Source: Thermoanaerobaculia bacterium
Lineage (GTDB): Bacteria > Acidobacteriota > Thermoanaerobaculia > Multivoradales > UBA5704
Reading direction: 5' to 3'
Length of the DNA stretch: 9,563 nt
NCBI GenBank assembly: GCA_025937035.1
Contig: JAICSG010000097.1
Span: 1 to 9,563, forward strand
The notes beneath the pieces are model-generated. The model was not told where the DNA came from. It did no database searches and was given only the letters and a program-made list of their open reading frames with translations. Positions 1 through 7,191 of this stretch are shown one piece after another; position 1 is the first letter of the stretch; each line of letters starts with the position of its first letter. A program made the position numbers and the translations under genes.

Positions 1-596
1 AGCTGCCGCTCGCGGTGCAGGGCAAGGTGCTGCGGGTGCTGGAGGAGCGCACCTTCGAGCGCGTGGGCGGTGGGCGGACCCTGCGCGCCGATGTCCGGCT
101 GGTGGCCGCCACCAACCGCGACCTCGCCGCCATGGTGGAAGACGGGGAATTCCGCTCCGACCTCTTCTTCCGCCTGAACGTCTTCCCCATCGAGCTGCCG
201 CCCTTGCGCGAGCGGGCCAGCGACGTGCCGCTCCTCGCTCGCCACCTGCTGCTGGAGATCGCCCGCCGGCATCATGTGGAGCCGCCCCCCCGCCTGGAGG
301 ACGCGGCGGCCGAGCTCCTGGCGACTCAAGCTTGGCCGGGCAACGTCCGCGAGCTGGCGAACGTCCTCGAACGGGCGGTGATCCTGGCGGAGGGGCCCGC
401 GATCCACGCCGCCGACCTGCGCCCGCTGCTGCGCCCGCTCGCCGGCTCGGGGGAGCGGGAGCGGGTGCGGCAGGCCCTGGTCGAGGCCGATGGGGACAAG
501 CGCCGGGCGGCGGAGATCCTGGGGATCAGCTACCGGGCCCTGCTCCGCAAGGTGAAGGAGCACGACCTGGAAGGCGTCCCCAGGTACCGGGAGTGA
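1..596 (+). CDS. Sigma-54-dependent NtrC-family transcriptional activator (C-terminal part, 5' end outside window)
   Basis: The frame is open from the left edge (first full codon at 3) to TGA at 594-596, giving about 197 residues. It holds the second half of an AAA+ sigma-54 interaction domain and a DNA-binding tail. Visible in order are the segment after Walker B with a KVLRVLEE...RVGG motif (fragment residues 8-23), sensor I VAATNRD (34-40), the arginine-finger region FRSDLFFRLNVFPIELPPLR (50-69), sensor II WPGNVREL (111-118), and a Fis-type helix-turn-helix (about 150-185, core RRAAEILGISYRALLRKVK). Such proteins hydrolyse ATP to remodel RNA polymerase-sigma-54 at -24/-12 promoters after binding upstream sites. 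Walker A, GAFTGA and any receiver domain lie off the window, so it may be a two-component response regulator or another bEBP class. It converges on the pilus operon with only 4 bp between stop codons. An exact -24/-12 promoter before that operon makes it a plausible regulator, which is inference. Confidence 0.95.
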   Translation, partial: LPLAVQGKVLRVLEERTFERVGGGRTLRADVRLVAATNRDLAAMVEDGEFRSDLFFRLNVFPIELPPLRERASDVPLLARHLLLEIARRHHVEPPPRLEDAAAELLATQAWPGNVRELANVLERAVILAEGPAIHAADLRPLLRPLAGSGERERVRQALVEADGDKRRAAEILGISYRALLRKVKEHDLEGVPRYRE

Positions 597-600
597 CCCT

Positions 601-1311
601 CTACTGAGGCGGAGCCTCCGCCGGTTTGTCGCCGTCGCCCGGAGGCGAGGTGAAGGTGAGCGGCAGGCCGTTCACCTGGAACTTGGCGTCCGTGAAGGTG
701 AAGACCCCGGGGAAGTTGGCCCGGAACGACGCCGTGCCGTCCGGCGCGATCGACGTCGAGGTCAGCAACCCCTGGGCGGTCCCCACCCGCTCCCCCGCCT
801 CGTTGAAGAGCTGCACGTCGACCGAGGCGTTGATCATCATGTCCTTGGTCGTATTGTGGATCTGCCCCTCGATGGCGATGCCGTCGCCGGTGGGGATGTC
901 CAGCTTCTTCCAGGTGCTCACCGCGAGCGGACCGCTCTTGGCCGGGGCGCCCTTGTCGGGCGTATCGGCCTCTCCCGGCGGCGCCGGCTTGCGGAAGTCC
1001 TTGTCGGTCAGCACGGCGATCTTCTTGTGCTCGGGCTCGGGGGGCGGCGGCGCCTCGGCCTTGACCTTGGCGTCCGCGGTGGCTTTGGCGCTGGCGTCGA
1101 GATCCACCTCCGTGGCGCGCAGGGAGGCGAGCGCGCCGTCGTCCGCGCGGGTGAAGACCACCAGCTTCCCCTTCATCTGCCAGGTCCCTTTCGTCTCCAC
1201 CCGCCCACCGTCCTTCGTCACCAGCCAGTCGGCGTGAACGGGGCTGGTGGCCAGCCCCAGGGCCAGCAGCCCCAGGGCGATCCCATGGATGGTTCCATTC
1301 CGGTGACACAT
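601..1311 (-). CDS. Secreted two-domain protein with C-terminal FxLYD-like domain, last gene of the pilus operon
   Basis: A 236-residue protein. Residues 1-27 look like a Sec signal peptide: a hydrophobic core IALGLLALGLA, then V-H-A before Asp28. Residues 28-72 form a small beta-rich unit (DWLVTKDGGRVETKGTW... up to VDLDAS), possibly SH3-like. Residues 73-130 are a low-complexity Ala/Pro/Lys/Glu linker. Residues about 136-218 resemble the FxLYD fold, with an IEGQIHN strand, VQLFNEAGERVGT (166-178) and a final strand around FQVNGLPL. FxLYD domains are extracytoplasmic beta-sandwiches with no single known function, so none is assigned here. The ATG at 1309-1311 is supported by AAGGAG (1322-1327), which lies inside the last codons of pilY1. 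The gap from the pilY1 stop is 4 bp, implying translational coupling. By position it may be a periplasmic or outer-membrane accessory to the pilus or to PilY1 secretion. The tail is Pro/Ala-rich. Confidence 0.88.
   Translation of the reverse strand: MCHRNGTIHGIALGLLALGLATSPVHADWLVTKDGGRVETKGTWQMKGKLVVFTRADDGALASLRATEVDLDASAKATADAKVKAEAPPPPEPEHKKIAVLTDKDFRKPAPPGEADTPDKGAPAKSGPLAVSTWKKLDIPTGDGIAIEGQIHNTTKDMMINASVDVQLFNEAGERVGTAQGLLTSTSIAPDGTASFRANFPGVFTFTDAKFQVNGLPLTFTSPPGDGDKPAEAPPQ
608..622. repeat. Perfect 15-bp palindrome at the convergent gene junction (possible weak terminator)
   Basis: GGCGGAG-C-CTCCGCC is a perfect inverted repeat. It starts 12 bp beyond the activator stop codon and lies within the last codons of the FxLYD-type gene. 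On the plus strand it is followed by GGTTTG, only a weak T-run. With just 4 bp between the convergent stops, any terminator must overlap coding sequence. The Pro/Ala codons there could also produce this pattern by chance. Confidence 0.3.
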
Positions 1312-1315
1312 CGGA

Positions 1316-4300
1316 TCAATTCTCCTTCCAGTTGCGCTGGACGACGCAGACAGGGACCGTCGCGTAGCGTTCGTAGCCCGTATCCGAGCGCAGGCCGCTC
1401 ACGCTGATCCAGTAGTTGGCGAACTTGCACCCCTTCGGGAAGAGCTTCTTGAGCTCCTTCAGGATCTCCTCCTGGCTGGCGTCGAGCTCCTCGGAGTTGG
1501 AGGTGCTGCCGCCACTTCCACCGGCCCCTCCGCCGCCGCCGCTGGAGTTGGGGGAGTTGTTGGTGGCTCCCTGCTCTACGTAGGGGTTGGTCACGAACTT
1601 GGGCACGACGCGGAAGCGGGACGTCGCTGTCACCGAGTTCCCGTTGTTGGCGTAGACCACGAAGATGTGGCTGGTACCGCCCAGCGCGCAGACGCCGTCC
1701 TGCACGGTGTCCTGCGGCTGGAAGCTGGAGAAGATGAGGGCGCCGGCGAGGCCGAACGTCTGCGTGATCACCCGCTCGTTCGCCGTCAGCGTGAGGAACC
1801 ACCCCTTGTTCTTGCCGGACGGCGGGTTGACCACGAAATCGCTGCTGGTGCTGACGTCCCCCGCGTTGACGTCGAGCGACTGATAATTCGCCTCCGTCTT
1901 CGGCAGCCCGCTGGTCGCGGAGGTGAAATTCTCGTCGACGATCAGATAGAACCGGCCCACCTGGTTGTCGAGGTTCCACAGGTTCTCGCGGTCGCCGGTG
2001 CCGAAGGCGAGGGCGAACCGGCTGAGCTGCGCCACGTAGAAGAGAGTGGGGGTGATGTAGATCGGCCGGCCTCCGGTGTTGAAGATCACGAACGGGCTCC
2101 AGGCGGCGTCGGTGATCCGCTTCACCGTCACCGAGCCCGAGGCGGTGGTGAGAGTGACGGTCTGGAGCGTCCCCGGGGAGCTGATGTCCACCTTGTACAT
2201 GTAGCCGGAGATGGTTCCGATGTAGATGGTGTCCAGATAGCCGTCCTGGTCCTTGTCGAGCACCGCGGCATCGGAGGGCGCCGAGCCGATGAGCGAGCGC
2301 TTGTAGATCGTCTGGCCGGTCTCGATGTCCACGATGTAGAGCCAGTTGCCGCGCTTCGGGCTGGTCTTGTTGTCGGCGTCCATGCCGCCGCCGAAGATGG
2401 CGACGAACTTGTCCACCTGCTTGCCGCTCTCGATCACCTTGATGCGCCCGATGGTCGGCACCGACCAGGTCTGCCCGAGGTCCGGGTAGCCGTTGTTGTC
2501 CTCGTCGAGCTGCGCGCCGTTGGCCGAGTCGGTGAATTCCCAGAGGACGGCGGGGAACGGCAGCGTGCCGCACCCGGAGACGGTGTTGTTCGAGATATCC
2601 AGACAGGTCGGGACGGCCGCCTGGCTCGTCGGATTGTTGCTCGCGTCGAGCTGGTCGGGATGGGTCACGTCCAGGGCGTAGTAGCCGCTGGTGAAATCGG
2701 TCATCCGGCTGCCGCCGTCGACGCTGCCGCCCTCCCGGAAGCCGCCGATGGCCACCGTGCGCCACTCGCGGTCGGTGGCGGTGGGGGTGCCGTTGTTGAC
2801 CGGGTCGATGTACACGTCGGCCACCCGGGGCGTGCCGTCGACGCCGAAGATCTGATGGATGCCCTCAGCCTGAGTCCGCACGATCGGCAGCGCCAGGCGC
2901 GGGATGTAGGAGAAGATCTCCTTGCCGGTGCCGTCGGTGAAGGTCTTGGTGCCGCTGTCCCAGACGCCGGCGTCGATCGCGTGGAGCTGGCCGTCGTTGG
3001 CCCCCGCCAGCAGCATCTTCCGGCGATGCCTCTGCTGCGCCGCGAAGCACTGGTACCCGGGGTTGCCGGTACAGTCCGTGGTCCCCGTCTTGGCGTAGAG
3101 GTTGGCGGCGTAGTAGCTGAAGTTGTCCGGCCGGTCGACGAGCACCGGGTCGGCGTGGAAGATGTCGCCCAGGACGTAGGTGATGTTGACGTCCGGCTGC
3201 CCGGCCACCTGGACGGTGGCGCTCTTGATCTCCAGGGTGGTCGCAATGATTTTGTTGACTTGCGTCTTGTCCTGGGTGGCATTCGCGGCGGTCGTGGGCA
3301 AGGGGAGATTGGAGTCGAGGTGGGTTGGGTCGAGGCCGGTGAGGAGATCGCTCCAATCGGGGGTCGGGTTGCTCATCGGATCGCCGCTCGGCGGCGTGAG
3401 CAGCCGCAGGGTGGAGGGCACGGTGCCGCTCGCCACCGCCTTGGTGTAGAAGACCCGCCGCTGGGTGTCGCCGGTGCCGAGGCGGAGCGTGCTCGTGCTG
3501 ACGGTCGTGGCCAGGTCGGAGGGCATCGGGGCCTGGGTCTTCAGCTGAGCGCCGGCGTCCCACAGCCAGCAGCTCGACCGCGTGCCGCCGCCCACGGCCG
3601 AGCAGACCACCGAGCGGTCCGGCTTGCCGTCCTTGAGGGGGAGAGGCTTCAGGTAACCGTCGAGGTGGCCGTCCCATAAGCTCAGGTCATTCAGGGGCGT
3701 GAAGCTCGACAGGTAGATGTGATCGGCGACGTCGGCCTGCACGGAAGGCACCGCCGCGGAGGCGAAGGTGCTCGACTGCTCGTTGATCTTGCCGAGGATC
3801 GACTGGAGGTCCTGCACCAGCTCGTTCTTGTCCTTGGGATAGAAGAGGTGGTCCGAGTCCGCCATGCAGCTCAACTTGTTGCCGGAGGTGGCGGTGACGC
3901 CGAAGGCGACCACGTAGGTGATCACTCCGTACTGATCCTTGAGCAGCTTGGTGTACTTGCAGGGGTCGCCGCCGCAGGTCTCGTCGCCGTCGGTGACGAT
4001 GAGCAGGAACTTGCTGCGGCACTCGAACGAGTTGTCCCCGGCGCTGGCGACCTTGGCCCAGCCACCCAGCGAGCCGCAGGTGTCGGCCGAGCAGCCGCTG
4101 TACCAGGTGCGGAACTGCTGGACGGAGAAACCGAGCGGCGTCGAGCCGTTGGCGAGGAGGGGACGCTGGGTCTCGTCCTTGAGCCGCAGGAAGCTCTCCG
4201 AGCCCGAGCGGCTGTCCTTGAAATAGGAGGCGATCGAGAAGTTGGGGACCGTGGAGGTGCCGGTGTAGTTCGGCGACAGCCGCTTCAGGATGTCGGCCTT

Positions 4301-5323
4301 GTGGTCGGTCAGCCAGTCGAGCGGGATGACGTCACCGCTGCTGAACGGACCCGAGGCACCTCCTCCTCCCCGAGTGTCGGAGCTGTCCGTGGGCCAGCGG
4401 AGGCTGTAGCCGCCGGAGTTCTTGTCGGCGGTGCTGTCCGTGTTGGGGTCCCAGCCGGAGCAGGTGTTGCTGACGCTGGAGTCGGAAGCGACGCTCTGGC
4501 TGTAATAGCCGTTCTCCGGGGGAGTCCGGTTGTTGCCGTTGTCCCAGGAGAGGAAGTCGCTGATCACCTTGTAGGCCACGACCTGCGTGCCGATCGGCGT
4601 GGTGCTGGAGCAGGAGGAGTTGTTGCACTTGAGGATGGTGACCGATACGGCGATCGTGCCGCTGTAGGAGCCGCCGGCCGGCGTATAGGCCACCTTGTAG
4701 GTGGTCCCGCTGTTCCGGATGTAGAAGGTCACCACGGTGCTGAAGCTGATGCCCCCCTTGGGGAGGCGCTGCACGCGGGCGACCTCCCAGCTGTCGGTGA
4801 GGTCCGCCGGGTTGCTGGAGGTGCAACCGACGCCGGAGTCGCTGGTGCCCGAGCCGCAGGTCCAGACGTTGCCGAACACCTCCTGCGCGCCGGCCACCGG
4901 GAAGTACGTGCTGCCGGAGAGGTTGACCCCGTTCCCTTGCGCCTGGTAGAGCCAGTGCTTCTGGGGGACGGAGAGCCCGTCCTGGTTATAGGTCGAGAAG
5001 CCGAAATTGACCTTGCCCAGGCCAGGGTCGCTCAGTACCTCATAGAGCGCCTGCTTGGCCTGATAGAGCTTGGAGGACGAGTCGTCGGCGTTGAGAGGCA
5101 CGAAGCAGTCGCCGCTGTCGCAGGTGCCGGACGTCTTCGGGGCCCAGTTCATCGAGCCCGAGGTGTCGAGCAGGATGAACAGGTACGGATCGGCGCTCGA
5201 CGTGCGCAGCAGGCTGCGGTCGTCGCCGCGGGCGGCGGCGGAGCCGAGCAGCGCGAGCAGCGCGAGCGCGCAGGTGGCACGGGCGATGGGGGTACGGCCA
5301 AACCACCGGTTTCTGGGCGACAT
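1316..5323 (-). CDS. pilY1: PilY1-family type IV pilus tip adhesin/assembly factor with VWA domain
   Basis: A 1335-residue secreted protein. Residues 1-31 form a signal peptide (hydrophobic 18-31, A-A-A before Arg32). A VWA domain opens with the MIDAS loop DTSGSM (53-58). Its later metal-site strand LIVTDGDET is at 441-449, so the intervening region (about 390 residues) is far larger than in a simple VWA. The C-terminal beta-propeller, the PilY1 signature, spans roughly 620-1240: QRRVFYTK (621-628), LLAGANDGQLHAID (771-784), YYALDVTHPD (881-890), FGGGMDADN (977-985) and FGTGDRENLW (1107-1116). Two EF-hand-like loops occur: DEDNNGYPD (940-948) and DKDQDGYLD (1023-1031). The second matches the calcium site known in Pseudomonas PilY1. 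A glycine-rich linker (1261-1273) leads to a tail of about 60 residues that I do not recognise. PilY1 sits with minor pilins at the pilus tip and affects extension, retraction, adhesion and surface sensing. The ATG at 5321-5323 has AGGAG 8 nt upstream; pilX ends 37 bp before. Confidence 0.96.
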   Translation of the reverse strand: MSPRNRWFGRTPIARATCALALLALLGSAAARGDDRSLLRTSSADPYLFILLDTSGSMNWAPKTSGTCDSGDCFVPLNADDSSSKLYQAKQALYEVLSDPGLGKVNFGFSTYNQDGLSVPQKHWLYQAQGNGVNLSGSTYFPVAGAQEVFGNVWTCGSGTSDSGVGCTSSNPADLTDSWEVARVQRLPKGGISFSTVVTFYIRNSGTTYKVAYTPAGGSYSGTIAVSVTILKCNNSSCSSTTPIGTQVVAYKVISDFLSWDNGNNRTPPENGYYSQSVASDSSVSNTCSGWDPNTDSTADKNSGGYSLRWPTDSSDTRGGGGASGPFSSGDVIPLDWLTDHKADILKRLSPNYTGTSTVPNFSIASYFKDSRSGSESFLRLKDETQRPLLANGSTPLGFSVQQFRTWYSGCSADTCGSLGGWAKVASAGDNSFECRSKFLLIVTDGDETCGGDPCKYTKLLKDQYGVITYVVAFGVTATSGNKLSCMADSDHLFYPKDKNELVQDLQSILGKINEQSSTFASAAVPSVQADVADHIYLSSFTPLNDLSLWDGHLDGYLKPLPLKDGKPDRSVVCSAVGGGTRSSCWLWDAGAQLKTQAPMPSDLATTVSTSTLRLGTGDTQRRVFYTKAVASGTVPSTLRLLTPPSGDPMSNPTPDWSDLLTGLDPTHLDSNLPLPTTAANATQDKTQVNKIIATTLEIKSATVQVAGQPDVNITYVLGDIFHADPVLVDRPDNFSYYAANLYAKTGTTDCTGNPGYQCFAAQQRHRRKMLLAGANDGQLHAIDAGVWDSGTKTFTDGTGKEIFSYIPRLALPIVRTQAEGIHQIFGVDGTPRVADVYIDPVNNGTPTATDREWRTVAIGGFREGGSVDGGSRMTDFTSGYYALDVTHPDQLDASNNPTSQAAVPTCLDISNNTVSGCGTLPFPAVLWEFTDSANGAQLDEDNNGYPDLGQTWSVPTIGRIKVIESGKQVDKFVAIFGGGMDADNKTSPKRGNWLYIVDIETGQTIYKRSLIGSAPSDAAVLDKDQDGYLDTIYIGTISGYMYKVDISSPGTLQTVTLTTASGSVTVKRITDAAWSPFVIFNTGGRPIYITPTLFYVAQLSRFALAFGTGDRENLWNLDNQVGRFYLIVDENFTSATSGLPKTEANYQSLDVNAGDVSTSSDFVVNPPSGKNKGWFLTLTANERVITQTFGLAGALIFSSFQPQDTVQDGVCALGGTSHIFVVYANNGNSVTATSRFRVVPKFVTNPYVEQGATNNSPNSSGGGGGAGGSGGSTSNSEELDASQEEILKELKKLFPKGCKFANYWISVSGLRSDTGYERYATVPVCVVQRNWKEN

Positions 5324-5336
5324 AGGAGCCTCTCCT
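5324..5336 (-). promoter_or_regulatory. pilY1 ribosome binding site inside a potential hairpin
   Basis: The transcript sequence immediately before the pilY1 ATG reads AGGAG-AGG-CTCCT. The Shine-Dalgarno AGGAG (5332-5336) can pair over 5 bp with CTCCT (5324-5328), which touches the start codon. The stem is short with a three-base loop, so any effect on translation is speculative. Confidence 0.4.
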
Positions 5337-5360
5337 CAACTCAAAGTGCTGCGTCTGGCG

Positions 5361-5915
5361 CTACCAACCCACCTGGGCGAGCGCGGCGGGATCCGTGGCG
5401 ACCGCGTCCGTCTGCGGTTTCCAGGGCTGGACCTCGATCATGGCGCGCACGGTCTTCTGCCCGAGCACCGTGGCGTCCGCGGGGGGATCGCCGCTGCCGT
5501 TCCAAGCGACCCGCTGCGCGGTCGACGACACCGCGAAGGTGGTCACGAAAAACTGCTGGCCGCCCTGGTTCTGCGGGCACCAGTTGCAGGGATACTGGTT
5601 GATCTGAACCGCCGGCGAGAGGGTCACCCGGTCGGCGACGTTGGTCGAGAGGACGGCCCCCGCCCCCACCGACACCTTGTTCAGGATCACCGTCCGGCCG
5701 CCGTAGTCGTGATTGGCCAGGATCTCGGCCACGGAGATGCCGATCCCCGAATCGGCGGCGTAGAACGTCCGGTTGACCGTCTTCTCGTTGGCGCCGACCT
5801 GCACCTCGGTCTGGGTCACCAGGGCCAGGGAGAGCGCCAGGATCGTGAGCACGACGAGGGCGAGCAGCGTGATCACGTAGGCGCTGCCCGCTTCACTGGA
5901 GCGATGGGTTCTCAT
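5361..5915 (-). CDS. pilX: PilX-type minor pilin
   Basis: A 184-residue membrane-anchored minor pilin. The short leader ends at Gly10, followed by a hydrophobic helix (about 12-34, AYVITLLALVVLTILALSLA). The PilX_N-type continuation ANEKTVNRTFYAADSGI (42-58) matches the conserved 'NE...AFxAAEAGI' pattern of this family. Glu at mature position +5 is missing (Ile15 there), as in PilX/GspK-like pilins that sit at the fibre tip. The body has a CNWC motif (Cys110, Cys113), possibly a disulfide. The start ATG (5913-5915) overlaps the pilW stop as ATGA, and GAGGA at 5923-5927 is 7 nt upstream. The reading frame continues upstream of 5915, but that stretch is out of frame with real coding (inside pilW) and would hide the leader peptide from its N-terminal position. 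It should act with PilV, PilW and FimT to prime assembly and dock PilY1. Confidence 0.92.
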   Translation of the reverse strand: MRTHRSSEAGSAYVITLLALVVLTILALSLALVTQTEVQVGANEKTVNRTFYAADSGIGISVAEILANHDYGGRTVILNKVSVGAGAVLSTNVADRVTLSPAVQINQYPCNWCPQNQGGQQFFVTTFAVSSTAQRVAWNGSGDPPADATVLGQKTVRAMIEVQPWKPQTDAVATDPAALAQVGW

Positions 5916-7183
5916 CCGAGGTTCCTCATGTCGATCACGGTGCGGAGGAGGCGGCGGCGGTACATCCTCTCGTTGGTGGAGTTGACGGTCGAGGTGTCCG
6001 CCGTGCTGTAGGTGTTGTCTTCCACCCGTTCCAGCACCGGGGCCTGATAATCCTTGTCGCGGCGGTCGGTGCGGGCGAGCGTGGTGATCCGGATGTAGTA
6101 CAGATCCGAATTGGCGAAGAGCGCCGGATCGGTGTTCTTCTCGCCGTTGTACATCCAGTCGTCGTTCTCCCCGTCCGCCGATTCGTAGATGCTGCAGTTG
6201 ATGTCGTCCGAGGCGATGGTCCCCGCCCCGCAGGCGCCGGCGCCGGGGTCGTTGGCCGCGGTGTCGAGGCCGAGGGCCACCTGGAGATCGAAGACGTTGT
6301 CGGAGATGTCCACCTGCCAGTTGTTGTTGTCGTCCGCCCACGGCGTCTGGGTGTTGGGATAGACCCGGGCGCGCGACAGCTTCGGGGTGAGATCCGAGGT
6401 CTTGTCGTTGGGGACCGCGTAATCCCGGCGGACGTAGAAACGGTACTCCTCGACGATGCCGACGGAGACCGCGGAGGTGAGGCCCGTGGGGTAGTTTCCC
6501 GGCGTCGAGGAGAGCTGCAGATACTGGGCGGTGTGCGATCCGCCCGTGATGTTGAAGCCGACCGTGATGTTGCTCGGGTTCGTGATGTTCGAGGTCCCCT
6601 GATTGAGCTCGACGACCACCCAGATGCTGGGGTCCTGCCGGGCGACCAGCACCAGCCCTTCCCGCCGTCCCTTGCTGATCGCGTCCGTGATCGCCGTCAG
6701 GTCCTGGGCGACGCCGCTCGGGCCGGGATTGGAGAGCTGCAGCGTGCCGCCCGTCGGCGCGGCCGCGGAGGGGGTGAGGTTGAACGGCGCCGACTGGTTG
6801 ATCTGATAGACGCTCGAGGTGAGGACCCCGCGGACGGTGAGCACGTCCGAGCCGGGGACGACCTCCGGAGTCGTGCCGCCGCCGACCAGCGTGCCGTCGG
6901 CGACGTTGTTCTGCACCGCCACGGCCGTGCCCGTGGGGAGGTTGCCCACCGGGATGCCGCCCCGCCCCGCCATGCGGATCAGCCGCAGGGAGTCGGCCTG
7001 CGCCACGCGCAACGACTGCTGCATGTCGGAGATGTTGGACTGCACCCGCGTCAGGCGGTTGCTGAAGTCGAACAGCGCCAGGACGCCGAGCAGGACGATG
7101 ATGGTGACGAACAGCGAGACAGTGACCTCGACGAGGGTGAAGCCCCGCTGGCCCGGACGGTGTGGGAGTCGGCTCTCGCGCAT
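5912..7183 (-). CDS. pilW: PilW-type minor pilin
   Basis: A 423-residue prepilin-like protein. The class III leader ends R13-G14 and is followed by FTLVEV, with Glu at mature +5 (Glu19), then the hydrophobic helix about 15-38 (TVSLFVTIIVLLGVLALF). After the helix comes an amphipathic stretch (SNRLTRVQSNISDMQQSLR) as in PilW proteins. The C-terminal third has the family's VFDLQVALGLD segment (297-307) and a basic ending YRRRLLRTVIDMRN (408-421). Cys318 and Cys330 bracket a 13-residue loop and could form a disulfide. The start ATG at 7181-7183 was chosen because it gives a 14-residue leader and has GAGG (7190-7193) 6 nt upstream, overlapping the pilV stop codon; longer frame extensions run through pilV. 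The 3' end overlaps pilX by 4 bp. It is processed by PilD prepilin peptidase and joins the inner-membrane priming complex (family knowledge). Confidence 0.94.
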   Translation of the reverse strand: MRESRLPHRPGQRGFTLVEVTVSLFVTIIVLLGVLALFDFSNRLTRVQSNISDMQQSLRVAQADSLRLIRMAGRGGIPVGNLPTGTAVAVQNNVADGTLVGGGTTPEVVPGSDVLTVRGVLTSSVYQINQSAPFNLTPSAAAPTGGTLQLSNPGPSGVAQDLTAITDAISKGRREGLVLVARQDPSIWVVVELNQGTSNITNPSNITVGFNITGGSHTAQYLQLSSTPGNYPTGLTSAVSVGIVEEYRFYVRRDYAVPNDKTSDLTPKLSRARVYPNTQTPWADDNNNWQVDISDNVFDLQVALGLDTAANDPGAGACGAGTIASDDINCSIYESADGENDDWMYNGEKNTDPALFANSDLYYIRITTLARTDRRDKDYQAPVLERVEDNTYSTADTSTVNSTNERMYRRRLLRTVIDMRNLG

Positions 7184-7191
7184 GGTCTGCC

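Noticed and set aside
1218..2765. Minus-strand open frame in another phase of pilY1 and the FxLYD-type gene
   Set aside because: The product is Arg/Gln/His-rich and crosses two real gene boundaries; PilY1 signatures are in the other frame.
1667..3679. Long plus-strand open frame (670 codons) opposite pilY1
   Set aside because: It is antisense to a clearly recognised PilY1. The composition is Arg/Val/Gly/Asp-rich without domains, as expected from the complement of GC-rich codons with few stops.
5222..5230. RGD tripeptide at PilY1 residues 32-34, as in integrin-binding PilY1
   Set aside because: It lies at the predicted signal-peptide cleavage site, not in the propeller where the Pseudomonas RGD is found, so coincidence is more likely.
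3719..5602. Long plus-strand open frame (627 codons) opposite the pilY1 5' half and pilX 3' end
   Set aside because: It is a low-information Ala/Val/Gly/Arg translation with no motif, it spans two real genes, and there is no ribosome binding site of note. It is a GC-driven shadow.
5916..6341. Upstream extension of the pilX reading frame
   Set aside because: It lies inside pilW in a different frame, gives a His/Arg/Gln-rich sequence, and would move the prepilin leader away from the N-terminus.
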